A stretch of 64,000 nt of DNA from Mucor racemosus (Eukaryota > Mucoromycota > Mucoromycetes > Mucorales > Mucoraceae). The notes under the pieces are model-generated. The model made no database searches. It saw nothing but the letters and a program-made list of their open reading frames with translations, and was not told the origin of the DNA. Position 1 is the stretch's first letter; each line of letters begins with the position of its first letter. The translations under genes were made by a program, and so were the position numbers. The stretch is taken from positions 2,108,001-2,172,000 of the forward strand of contig JAPEHQ010000004.1 in NCBI GenBank assembly GCA_027405735.1, written 5' to 3'. Below are positions 11,213-22,529 of this stretch, in pieces.

Positions 11213-12692
11213 AATAATATAAAATGTATTTGCTTTATATAGCTTGTAAATGTGTATAAGAGAAATGATGATGAAAAAAATAATTAATTATAATAGTAAA
11301 ACAATAGGATGTACTTATATTGAATACTCCTGCTGATTTTATCAAAAAAGTGCCTCAGTATCTAATCTGATTTTATTGCAGTTTTCTCATAAATGTAGAG
11401 TATAAATTCTGATTTAATTGTGATTTTCTTAAATATCAACTATAAAGGGGGATAATATGGGTATATTATCATAAAATCTGATTTAGATATAACTTTTCTT
11501 AAGGATCTCTGTTGTAGATTGTAATATATTTATAAATCCTTTGACCACATCAACATCGAAATATGATATATTCATAAAGTGCCAAACTGTTCTGTACCTA
11601 AAATTAGAAATGTTCTCCAAATACTTTTTGTGGGGAGTAGTGCATCATCTACAATCCTTATTATCTCACCATTTCCCTCAACTCAAATGGATGTATAAAC
11701 CCTCATTACTTCCTTTTAATAAACGACATCTATTTACTTGATTTATTAGAAATAAAGGCAATTATATATTATTATTAGAAAATGTTTCCAAAAGGAGCAA
11801 ATTCAATGGCAAAGGTTTAATCTCAGTACATCGTTGCAACAAAGGCTATTCTACTAGCAATATCCTACCCATCTTATCGTCTGCATACGATTTATTATTT
11901 TGATATCTTGGAAAAAGTAGACCTAGCAATACTTCCGCTATCAAGTCTAACTCACATGTAAAGATTTTCAAAACTAGGCTTTATTCATACCCATCTCTGT
12001 TTTGTGTTTAATTTATGCAATCAAACGCTTATAAGGGGTACAACCTGCCGAAGCACAAACTTCACAATGTTAACTTCTAGAATATAGAAATTACGCAGCG
12101 CATTTGCGTAAATTTAATTAAGCTTTTAGGAATTTGAAGTAATTTGGAATACGTTTTGTCTCTTCAAAATGTAACTATTATTTTATTGGGGAGCGTAGCT
12201 CCAGGCATTGGAAGTGTGTTCAGGATAAAGTGGAAAATAGGAACGGATGTTTAGTAATAAATTGTCTGATCACAAATCATTGCTCCACATTCTATCTCAG
12301 ATCATAGATAAATATTTTTATCAAATTTCATTTCATTAATCAAAAAAGTGATGTAAATTAGGATATTTTTCTTTGTATTTGGTGTAAATGTATTATAGTA
12401 TCCAACCATATTTATGGGGGTGCCAAAGATTAATTATTTGTTTGTAAAGTTATATATTTATATTAAAATAGTTATTTGAAAAAAAAAAAAAAAATCCAAA
12501 CGTAACAAGAGTCTTTGTTTTTCTGTATTGTGTCATGATTGAAAATGCTTTATTTTTTCGAAAGTGAGATCTAAAATATATGTAATGATTCAACAACACA
12601 CGGAATTACTCGGATTTTTGAGCATTTCGTGCGACACACATTTGTCTAAAAATGCATGCATGTGATCGAATGTAGTGCAACATTGTTTGAAG
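11213..12692. other. AT-rich intergenic DNA, no feature recognised
   Basis: No supported gene, terminal repeat or copy of the window's repeat families was seen. There is a poly(A) run at about 12,479-12,494. The right part probably holds the 3' UTR of the F-box gene. Confidence 0.4.
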
Positions 12693-14171
12693 TTACAATG
12701 GAAATAAGGACGGAGGTATGTTCCAAGTAGATGATGATGGTAAAGTTGTCTGATTTTCTATTTCCTCCTCGCCTTCCACTTGCTCTTGTCCTTGCTCTTG
12801 CTGTAATTGTAGTTGTAGTTGTAATTGTTGGTAATTAGCTGACCGCACCTTATTGTCAGCAGAAGATGATTCATTTGATGATAATCTACAAATAGTGTAG
12901 AATTTTTCAACATTGATATAAAATTGGATTTCATTGCCATCGCTATTAATAACTTGCAAAATCTGATCTGCTTCATCTAAATCATATGTTACACCCAAGC
13001 ACAATTCCTGTAATGAACTGATTTTATTCAGTAGTTGATGTATTAAAGATGCCGATAATAAATCCAAACCACTGACATTGAGCGTTTCAAGTGTAATTTT
13101 CATCAGGTTATCATCCAAAGCATCGAGAAGAGGAAAGAACGCATGATCGGTCAGAAGTCGGCAGCCAGAAACATCCACGTGCTTCAATTGATGGCAGTTT
13201 TGGATGAATAACTAAATAACCATTTGATTAACAAAAAAAAAAAAAGTAATCATTCAATTTACCTGTATTGCTCGATTAGTAACTCCTTCTTGATAAGCCA
13301 ATAATAATGTTTGTAGATTGGTACATTCAGTTGCAAGCCAAGAAATGCCTTCTGATTTTATTCGATTGCATTCACTCATATCAAAATAAACAAGCGATGA
13401 TTGAGTAGTTGATTTAGCAATGATATGTAAATGTTGACAAGTCAGACTATCAATATCACGTAAACGAAGGTAAGTTAGTTGTACCTGATTTTTTGACAAT
13501 ATCGAAAAGAAACGAGTCAAAGCTGAATTGGTTAATGTGGTGTCACTGCAATGTTCTAATCCAAGATCACTGAGCTTTTTACAGTTTTGGATAGCATCAA
13601 TGATAGTATCGTTTACATCTGTGAGCCTCAAACGTTTCAATGTGTTGCTATGGCGATTGATAATGTTTACCAAGACTTGAGGATCCATTTTTCCGCAACC
13701 ATATAAAACCAAGGATTCCAATTGATGAGGAGGCATAGTTAATAGTGGCATGATTACAGCTGTAGACAGGCAATAACATTTTGATAAATTGAGAGATGAA
13801 AGTGATTTTTTAGAAGCTGCAATCATTGGATACAAAATGTGATCTTGTGCAGCAGCATTTGAGAATTTTAGTTCTCTTAAATTTGGAAACAAAAAGTTAT
13901 CAAAAAAGAATCTTTCCAATTGATGGATATCTTGCTTTGCAGATAAACAGAACTTCCAGACATATTTGTTGTAAACAGTGGTATGATCTAATGTATTTTT
14001 GATTTTACGTAATATGCGATGTGATTTTGGGTTTAAAGTACTCCATAATCCAAAGCAAGACGTGTGGTGAAGTGCTCTGCAAGTAAGTGCAAGGTTGAGT
14101 AAATCCTTATTATCTACAAATGAGCACAAAATACGGCTTATTTCAGGTATAAGGATTGGATTCGGTTTCAT
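12693..14171 (-). CDS. F-box and leucine-rich-repeat protein (AMN1/FBXL-like)
   Basis: Probable substrate-receptor subunit of an SCF ubiquitin ligase. Two exons, 14171-13263 and 13211-12693, give 475 residues; the intron is 51 bp (GTAAAT...TTTAG). Residues 1-45 form an F-box-like start (IPEISRILCSFVDNKDLLNL, then CRALHHTSCFGLW). From residue 90 on there are about ten degenerate leucine-rich repeats of the cysteine-containing class, for example LKFSNAAAQDHIL, LNLSKCYCLS, LVLYGCGKMD, LGLEHCSD and FDMSECNRI. The C terminus becomes Q/E-rich and low-complexity (QLQLQLQLQQEQGQEQ), which may vary in length between strains. The closest known architecture is Amn1 or FBXL proteins; the exact orthologue is not determinable here. 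Confidence 0.82.
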
Positions 14172-14308
14172 TATAATAAATAAGGGGTAAGAAATGAAGC
14201 AAAGAAAAAAAAAACTAAGAAGAAAAAAACAGGGTATTTATACACTGGCTAGTATGCTGTATTTAGGGTACTTTTGTGCGTGTGTGTGTACAAGACATAC
14301 TTTTTTGT

Positions 14309-16428
14309 TTATTGGATTATTTTGTCTCGATATTCTTCAATATTATCAGGAGTTAACACAACTATGCAAACTAAATTAGTCACCTAAACTATATTTTGCC
14401 AAATAGACTTACTTAGATCTCTTTTTGTTAATGGCTTCTTGGTTAAAGGACAAATATTCCTTTTACCTTCCCAATTAGTAAGACAACGTACCCAACTGTC
14501 ATAACTGTTTATATACAAATGGCTTTTTTTAGTAAAACTCTGGCGGTCTATGCTTTTTTGACTTACCCCATAACATGACCATAAGTAGAAATGGCTGGTT
14601 TAACAACTTCATCCAGTGTAATAGGATCAACAAAACCAGGTAAAGGGTTTTTATCCTCTTCTATTTCTTTATCTTCTTCGTCTTCGTCTTCACCTTGCTT
14701 CGTTTGTACTTTGCTACGTGTACGTCTATTTGTATTTGATCTCACTTTGAATGTACCAGACTTATCATTATAGTCCTCGAAATCATCTTCTTGGTCATCT
14801 TCATCATCACTATCCCATGACATGGTCTTTCTCTTTCTCTTCTTTTTATCTATTGCTGTGGCAGTCGATTTTCTGCCTGTAGGATTTTTGAGAATAGCTG
14901 GTATAGATATAGTTAAAGCTTCAGGTGTTTCAGGTCCAGATAAATCAGCTGTTGATGAAGAAGAGGATGAAACCAATGCAGCACGACCTCCGGATCCATG
15001 TTTGCTATGAGTTCGAATTATCTTTTCAGTACTACCATCTACTTTCTTCTTGTCAAATAAATAATGTGCCTTTCCGTTCTCATCTAGTACATAATTTGGA
15101 TCTTGAATCTGATTTGTTTCAACCAACAAACGGTAAAAATTGGAACATTGATAGCCTACTCTCCCAGGAATTTTCATAGCAAATATTCCCCATTGACCAT
15201 TAGATCCAACTTCCTTCAAACGTTTGTGAAATAATGTTCGTTCTTCTTCATTCCATTGACCTTTTCGCTGTTCTTCACCTGGTGCATTAAAACGATAATA
15301 ATAGCTATTGGGATTTTGCTCAATCATTTGATAAGCTCGGATACGGGCTGATGACCAGCCTTCAAATGGATTTACACTGTTATCTTGCATTTTTTTGAGC
15401 GCTTCATCTAAACCTAATCGACCTGGTGTTGTGCGATATGTTCTAAAATTATGCAATTTTAAATGATTGAATGATTAATGCGCATGATTTCACTTACTCT
15501 TTAGCTGACTCGTTGGTTGTCTTTTTTAATGTCTTTGAACGTTTCTTTAAAAGCTGGGTATAATTTGCTTGCTGTTCTTCACTCATGGAGTTCTTGGATG
15601 TTTCAGCTTCAGGGGCATGCTTTAAAGCAATTGATTTACGAACTGTAGATAGATAACCAGGCTGAGTAAGATGAACGATGACCTCTTGCTATAACGGATT
15701 TATTAATTTTTATGCAAAAGCCATATCAGTTTTACAAACCTCATCATCATTATTGCTATCCAGCATTTCAGTAATTTCTTCATTTGTTAAATAATCGTAT
15801 ACGCTCTTCACTTTTCTAATCTTGCGGAATTTCTCTCTTCTCTCAAACTCCTTGTATTGACGTTGTTGCAAAGCTACTCGTTGTTGAATAATGGCTTGCT
15901 CTGATTCAGTCACCTCTTCGCTGAATACATTCTCTTTTCGCACAGTTTCAATTTTATCACTAAAATAAAGGATCAGGTTTCAGATATTACGCTATGCTAT
16001 GCCCATCTTACTTTTCAGCTAAATCAATCTTAAATGAATCATATTCTTCCTCTATATAATCATCTATCACTTGTTTAATGTGTTTCAATTTAGCCTAAAT
16101 GATGTAAATGCTTAATAAAACATAATAAAATAACAGGGAAAAGGTCAATTAAATACCAATAAAGGTTCAATCTGAATAAATGATGGTATAGGAACTTGTC
16201 TCCAATCCTTGATGTCCATGTTATAAGAACCATCCTTTTGATTTTCTGCTACAACAGTTCAAAGTTAGTCACTTTACTCATTCAAAAAGTGCATGTAAAA
16301 GATGTTTCTTTTCAAGATAAAAAGTCGAAATTAGCGTGTCGAAAAGGTCGTATACTTGTACCTTCTTTTAAAAATTGAGAAACAAGCTTTTTTTGCTCTG
16401 GTGTTTCTGATTTTTTAACTCGAACCAT
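14309..16428 (-). CDS. Myb/SANT-domain protein with U-box-like C terminus
   Basis: Eight exons: 16428-16362, 16248-16157, 16094-16012, 15959-15740, 15688-15498, 15442-14567, 14504-14413, 14361-14309. They splice in frame to 557 residues. The N-terminal half is charged and probably helical (IIQQRVALQQRQYKEFERRE). In exon 6 a Myb/SANT-like module is seen: QWNEEERTLFHKRLKE, then GQWGIFAMKIPGRVGYQCSN. A low-complexity acidic and basic linker with KKKRKRK follows. The last 75 residues (LPGFVDPITLDEVVKPAIS, GYDSWVRCL, CPLTKKPLTKRDL) resemble a U-box/RING fold that lacks most zinc ligands. A nuclear chromatin or ubiquitin-related role is an inference. I know of no firm functional name for this architecture. 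Confidence 0.8.
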
Positions 16429-16819
16429 GGCTGTAGAATTGTGTAAAGAATTTAGAAAATCACGATACTCTACACGTTTTTAACCTCAAATCTTATTTGG
16501 GACGCGCCTTTCCTTCCACCACCCGGAGAAGCACAATGCAGCATGTCAAAATTAAGATTCCACTCTTTTTGCGAAACAAATTGCAATCATCGACTAATTT
16601 TCAATGATTTAAAAAAGTACGCAAAGTTTATCATGATAATGTTGCTGATTTGTCATAAAAATTAGCATTTACTAGCATTGAATGGAAGTAATTCAGGCTC
16701 ACTTCTTATAATGGAGAGTGGTTTCAGCGAATATAAATCTGTCCAACGAGATTTGATATATTCACCTAATGATTAATGAGCAATTTGATATGGGCCTCCA
16801 AGCTACTTCAAAACAAACG
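16429..16819. other. Intergenic, 5' side of the Myb/SANT gene
   Basis: No coding signal. The interval is the upstream region of the minus-strand Myb/SANT gene and ends where the R-family repeat begins. Confidence 0.4.
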
Positions 16820-18610
16820 GCGCATTATACTATATGTATAAATCTGTCCTGAAAATATTTAGTGCCTCACGAAAAAACTCGAGAAGCAGATGAAATTTAC
16901 AGTTTTTCCTTAAAAACTGGGTCTCACTTTTCATCCCTGCCCAACTTTTTTTTTCATTAAATAACACCAAGAAAAAAATATATGCCAATGTACCTGAGAT
17001 GTTCAGCTTTAATCCAAAAGCTAGTATCCAAAAATATCCTACTTTTTGCAGGTGGTATTAATTTTTCAATGCTAAGGTTTCAGATTTTTACGCGTATTTC
17101 AATGCTAATGGATTGAAAACTTTGAGGCTTCGTATCTCTAGAAAAAAATTAAGCTATACTAACACTTTTTAATAATAAAACTTACTTGTTTTGACGTGCT
17201 TTATAACATATTTTAGTACAAAAAAATTCTGAGCACTTTTATTTTTTTTCCCGTTTTTTGGGCATTTCTATAATAGGTTACAAAATATTGGTTAAATTGA
17301 TCAGCATTTTTTTTAGATTCATGTCATTAAGCTCGTTGAGCTCTCTCGGGTCCAATTTAGTTTTTTTCAAAGTATTGATTTTTCGTGGAGATATCCTCAA
17401 AAATGTGTACAAAAATATATCTTCATTTCTAGCTTCCATTTTTCCCTTCTATACCCTCATCCCAAATTCTGAAACTGAAAAATTTTTTAACAATAATCTT
17501 GTTTTCTCTACGAAAAATGCAGCTAGAAGGTTCATCAATAGCTCGATCGATAGATACTGTTTTTGCGCATTATTTCAATTAAATAAATTTTAAATATGCT
17601 TATTAAAATTGATATGTATCTTCAAAAAACCTTCAAAATTTCAATTGCATTTTACGCAAAATTTAATGTGAAATGTGTTTTTGATTATTATTGAAATGGA
17701 TGCAGAATTTAAAACTGTACAAAAACTATTTAATACACTAGGTCAACTTACTTTGTAGCTCATGAGCCATTAAACAATTTTGTTTTTTTCATCATTTTTC
17801 GTCCATTTTTTAAAATAAATTTTGGAACCCCGTGATAATAGATTTTAAGCTGTGATAAGAACTATTATTTTGATTTTCTCGACGAAAAATCAATATTTTT
17901 TGCTAAAACAAAAAATGCACAGTAGCATGCAATTAGCCCTATCTTGTGAATACAGAAATTAACCCCTGGATAATGAGTTTTAAGTTTACAAAATAATAAA
18001 CTATTATTTACAACTGCAGAAAACAAAGAAAAAAACCCCATTGTTATGAATATTAATCCAATTCATCTCCAATTATACTTGATGATAGATTTAAATATAT
18101 CTTGAATAAAAAGTTATATTTCTACTTTCAGAAATCACTATGAATTGAGAAAACCATCAGCAAAGCATGATACTTCTGTCCAATAAAACCACCTGTTGTG
18201 TCCTGTATTTTCATGTTTGATAAATAATATTTAAAAAAGATTACAATTAAAAAAGAATGAGTAATGAATCAGTTCTTCAACTGTATAATAATAGATATAA
18301 GATATCGTCTGTTTAGATATAAAAGTCATGGCCTTTTATTGTATATTGATTTGACATTGAGATTCCGAGATGTAATTTAAGGCAATACTGAACCATTAGA
18401 TCTGTTTGATAGTAATCTATGGATGGAAATGGATCAATCATAACTTAACCGTGCTTGCAGAGCTTATGAATTACCTTGTTTCAATGCTGCGCTAAGCATG
18501 TTTGGATATTGATTTGATAGCTACTTGATTGATTAACCCCTGGAATGAAATAATAATATAGTGTCCTAATGAAGATCCAAACGTTCTTGTTAATTGCTGT
18601 TAGATATACC
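16820..18610 (+). repeat. R-family repeat, copy R1
   Basis: About 1.8 kb of AT-rich sequence that recurs at 44,326-46,212 in the same orientation and at 28,310-30,125 inverted; a shorter copy is at 54,542-55,770. Landmarks are CTGGGTCTCACTTTTCATCC, TTTTCGTGGAGATATCCTC and ACCATTAGATCTGTTTGAT. From 16,904 on, R1 matches R2 closely; the first 80 bp are more diverged. Both strands hold short ORFs in the centre, but these are broken differently in each copy. At its right edge R1 runs directly into the CACTACGGCC end of element S. Confidence 0.8.
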
Positions 18611-19520
18611 CACTACGGCCGAACTATGCTTCCCATCATGGGCATAATGATCTGCACAGATGGGCAGAATAAACCATTTTGTGCAGATCAGGCAGCCCAG
18701 ATGAGCAGAGCAATGAGATCAGGCTTTTTAGTCAATTTATTAAAGTATATCGAACATAATATAATTAATAACGAAGATGATTTGAATGGTTTAAAACAGA
18801 TGTGAGTTACTTTGATTCAACAGAATTTCTTTATTGACGAGATATATTGATTTGAAATTTGGGGTTTTTTGAAAGAGTTCTGCCTATGTTCTTCTTTCGA
18901 GGGCCAAATGGGAACAACGACAACAACATGTTTGGCAACACTAAAAGTATTTATGCCTTTGTAAATCCCTGTTTTTAACACACAAAATCGTTTTTCTTCC
19001 CTACTCTTTTCTCAGTTCTTTTATTTACGTTTAAAACTACAACAAAAAGACTAGTATTTCTTTATAAACTGAACTCAAGTAGCAGGCACAAGTACATGTT
19101 TTTCTTATTGTTTATTTGGAAATAAATTATTAACTGTTAATGTTAGGGCACGTTATAATATCTTTCTCGAACAAAAAAAGCATCCAGAACTTAATCATTT
19201 TATTCCATTATCTAACCTATAATCAATGCTTCTTTTGGTCTAAAGGCGATATCTACCTGGAGAAGAAAAACTGGAGATTATAAAAGTATGTATGGTATTG
19301 ACTTGATTTGAATAAATAAATAAACTCAAGTTAGCCTATTTAGTTTCTGAAAAGCATTTATTTCTATTTAGTGGCCAACAGCTAAGAAGAGGAAAACAAG
19401 ATGTTGTCTTGTATATCACTATCAACTATCAAAGGTACACCATAATCATTATTTATTAGCTTGTTATTAATTAATAATTAATTTTACTAAAAATCAATTT
19501 TTCTAGGTCAAAAGTAAGGT

Positions 19521-19616
19521 TGTTCTGGTAAAGCATTGAATAAATTGGTTTTGAACAAAGAGGGTAAAAAGGTGGCAATAGGTCCCAGTGATGGCCATGT
19601 TTATGTTTATGATGTT
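19521..19616 (+). pseudogene. Captured fragment of a dynein intermediate chain-like WD repeat (in S1)
   Basis: Translated in one frame it reads ...GKALNKLVLNKEGKKVAIG, then PSDGHVYVYDV. This resembles the C-terminal WD-repeat region of fungal cytoplasmic dynein intermediate chains, where a G(R/K)ALNKLxWxKxxGxxxAIGxSDGxxYxYD(I/V)G pattern is expected. The conserved tryptophan is replaced by leucine here but kept in the copy at 47,128. A CTAG acceptor-like site lies just upstream. The fragment is only 32 codons, with no intact gene around it. Confidence 0.55.
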
Positions 19617-19620
19617 GGAG

Positions 19621-20286
19621 GTGTGCTGAACTAGGATACTATTTCCCCACATAAGAAATTAAATGTTATCTCACATAAAACCATGCTCTAATATTCAAAT
19701 AGAGATAACATGAATTTAACAGTAAATACAGAAAGTATTAGTAATTTAACATATAAATAAAATAGACCGAATCATAAACAAAGCAAATTGATTCATAAAA
19801 TAAACTGAAGAAACACATAGATCAAAGTAAGGATTGCTCTATGCGGATCATTAACAAATATGCCAAAAACGGGCATTAAAAGACCGCCTTGATTATGTAA
19901 ATCAAGAAGCTCAATATAAACTTTAAAATCACAAACAGACTAATTGATTTACCAAAAAGAATAAACATATGGATATTGCATGAAGACAATGGAATCATGC
20001 TTCAATCACTTAATAAGTAGCATGATGATATATGTATGGAATGCAGCATTGTCAGATTCGCATGTTAAACATCACGGTTTGACAGAAGTCCTAAGTTGGT
20101 AATTCGGTTATTCCTAATTCTGATAGATCACTGACAGTTACGGTGCAACTCCCAGATATAACAAAATCACAACTAATATAAATAGAGTAGAAATATAGAC
20201 CTATTGCACACGATCCATTTTTTTGAATAAAGAAGGATTTAAACTGTATCTTTTTTCAAAGCTTTTATTTTACATTTTACTGCAGG
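19621..20286 (+). mobile_element. T element inserted in S1
   Basis: It is absent from the matching place in S3, where GATGTTGTAGGGGTAAG is continuous at about 47,218. It begins near TGTGCTGAACTAGGATAC and ends near ATTTTACTGCAG. GGAGG flanks it on both sides and may be the target duplication. Related copies lie at 22,045-22,500, 24,484-25,151, 48,116-48,597 and 52,060-52,320. No ORF of note. Confidence 0.6.
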
Positions 20287-21299
20287 AGGGGTAAGACTAA
20301 AACTTAAAACTTAATGTAAATAACCTCCATCGCATTAATTATCAAGTAAAACTATATTAGCAACAAATAAACTACCACACAACATTAACATGTATACATA
20401 TTCACAGTAATAAGCTTGGATCAAGTGGGTACAACATCGTAAATTCTTGAAAAAGTTCTCAGGTATTATAAAATCTCTTATTTTTAAGACTAACAAAGCT
20501 TATAAGCGGAATATTAATTTAGATTTTTTTTTTGTCCAGATCATCAATTTTGACATTTTTTAATTTTTTTTTTTGGTTTTGCAAATCTAGAGTTAATTAT
20601 GCTACCAATTATAAAAACAAAAAGTATACACATATACAGGATTTAGCGCTCTATTTGCTCAATAAAAAATAATAAACATTTTTATTGCAAAATATTACAT
20701 AAAAATCCTTTAACCAAAATTCCGTTTTTGGGCCAAAAGTGCAGATTTTCATTAATTGACATTTAATATTAAGCTTTTATAAAATGCGTATTAGCTATGG
20801 CTACAATTTTTTCTCACAATGTAGTATGTTTAAACGTTGATTTTGGTATCAAAATTTGATTTTTCTGTTTTTTGACGAAAATCATGAGTGTTGGTAAGGA
20901 TAGAACGAGCCCCGAAAATGTCCGCTACAAAAACTGAATTTTCAGACTGTACATGGTTAAATATAAAAAAAGTTAAAAAAAAAGAAATGCTTTTTTATTT
21001 AAAACTTAGATATACCACAGTATACGAGACTTAGCCGTTCAATCTTGCTATGCTCAATTACGGCGTCGCTCTACGGGATCTCTTTTGCAATTTTTTAATG
21101 AATGTATGATATGACAGACGGTTTTCTAGTAGAAAATGTCATGTTTCTATTATCGTAACAGATATTGCCTATTTTGCTTAGTTTATAGTTCAGGCGCTGT
21201 AATGCTGCTTTTACATTGGTTGAAATGTGCAATTTAGCAGGTATTTAAAGGCTCTAAATGCTCTAAATAATGTAAAGCCTTGAAAATCTTTTTGTACAG

Positions 21300-22045
21300 G
21301 ATATATACACCCATTTTGTCTATTTGTATTACTACTGCTATTAACCTTTTGTATATATACGTAGCGCTATTTTGTGTCTAGTGATTATATGCTCACTGGA
21401 AACTCCAGTTATATTTTCAAGTGAAATAAAGTCAGCTTTTGCATTATTGTACCTAGCATAATTACATGATGATATACAACAAAAATAACAGATTTGTCTT
21501 TATATTTCGGTCAGGAATAAAGATTTTTTTGTAAACCAAATTGCTACTGATACCCAGCAAATAGCAGTATTATATACCAAAGAAAAAAGATACGGTCAAA
21601 TTACTCAATATTGCACAAATCAAGAAAAACAAAATAACAGATAAGTAGAAGGACGGCAATTAAAAAAAAGCAAACATAGAGGGGACGTTTGTTCTAGTTG
21701 CTAGACTTATGCGCTTTACAGCTAGTTCAAGCGGAAAGGTTGTGGGTTCGAAACTCGTGTAAACGGATTTTCTTCGGAACTTGTGTTTGCCGGGCTAGAA
21801 GCGCAGCTGATCACCCCCTCGCCTTTTTTTTTCGTTTTACCTTTGTACCTGTAACAGCTTTCAAAAGACTACCAATTATTGTCTTCTTTTCTCTATATAC
21901 TCCGGTATTCTTGATCCCGCTTTTGAGATTAATTTTCTGTATGAATATTTTATTTTGCAAGTAGAAGAATAACACGATCTTTCTAGTTGTACAAAACAAC
22001 AACACTTTCCATGCAATATTTTAATATTATACTGTATGTGAAACC
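21300..22045 (+). repeat. Repeat block V with tRNA-like internal promoter box
   Basis: This block fills part of the unpaired centre and recurs inverted at 52,945-54,170, where a MITE splits it. At 21,745-21,755 it has GGTTCGAAACT, a good match to the RNA polymerase III B box, inside AAGGTTGTGGGTTCGAAACT. The preceding GCTAGACTTATGCGC and TAGTTCAAGCGG look like tRNA anticodon-arm or A-box remnants. A T-rich run follows at about 21,825. It does not fold convincingly into a full tRNA, so a tRNA-derived SINE or tRNA relic is the best guess. Confidence 0.5.
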
Positions 22046-22500
22046 GTGATGTTTAATATGCAAATCAGACAATGCTGCATTTCATACTACGTCTATCACA
22101 TCATGCTATTAATAGCATAATAGAAGCATGATTCCATTGTCTTTATGTAATATCCATATGTTTATTCTTTTGGTAAAACAATTGGTTTGTTTCTGATTTA
22201 AAGTTTATATTGAGCTTCTTGATTTGCATAATCAAGACGGTCTTTCTAATGCCGATTTTTGACATAATTGTTAATGATTCGCATAGAGCAATCCTTACTT
22301 TGATATATCTATTTCTTCACTTTTTTATTTTTATTATTAATTGATCTGTTTAGTTTATGATTCGGTCTATGTTAAGTTACTAATATTTTGTGTATTTACT
22401 TTTAAATTGATGCTATCTCTATTTGAATATTAGAACATGGTTTTATGTGAGATAACATTTAATTTCTTATGTGGGGAAATAGTAACTTAGTTCAGCACAC
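22045..22500 (-). mobile_element. T element copy in the centre of the inverted repeat
   Basis: It carries the T words CCGTGATGTTTAATATGC, TCCATTGTCTTTATG and ATAACATTTAATTTCTTATG, ending at the TTCAGCACAC boundary, in reverse orientation to the copy at 19,621. It truncates the right end of S2. Confidence 0.5.
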
Positions 22501-22529
22501 TAGAAAACCTAAAAAGTTGACTTCTATTG

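Larger units (their letters stand above)
18611..21290 (+). mobile_element. S-family element, left part (copy S1)
   Basis: It starts with the terminal sequence CACTACGGCCGAACTATG, followed by repeated GGGCA / TGTGCA-type motifs (TCTGCACAGATGGGCAGAAT, TTGTGCAGATCAGGCAGCCC). It contains a captured dynein-like fragment (19,521-19,616) and an inserted T element (19,621-20,286). It is truncated near 21,290, where the centre of the inverted repeat starts. No transposase frame survives, so it is non-autonomous. Confidence 0.7.

Noticed and set aside
17258..17593. Plus-strand 111-codon ORF in R1
   Set aside because: Leu/Phe/Ile/Ser-rich translation, typical of an AT-rich complement strand; not conserved in frame in R2 and R4.
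21690..21765. Intact tRNA gene
   Set aside because: The B box is good, but an acceptor stem and a clear D arm/A box at the right distance could not be paired.
21698..21964. 88-codon ORF in block V
   Set aside because: It overlaps the tRNA-like box and has no family features; an opposite-strand ORF covers the same place.
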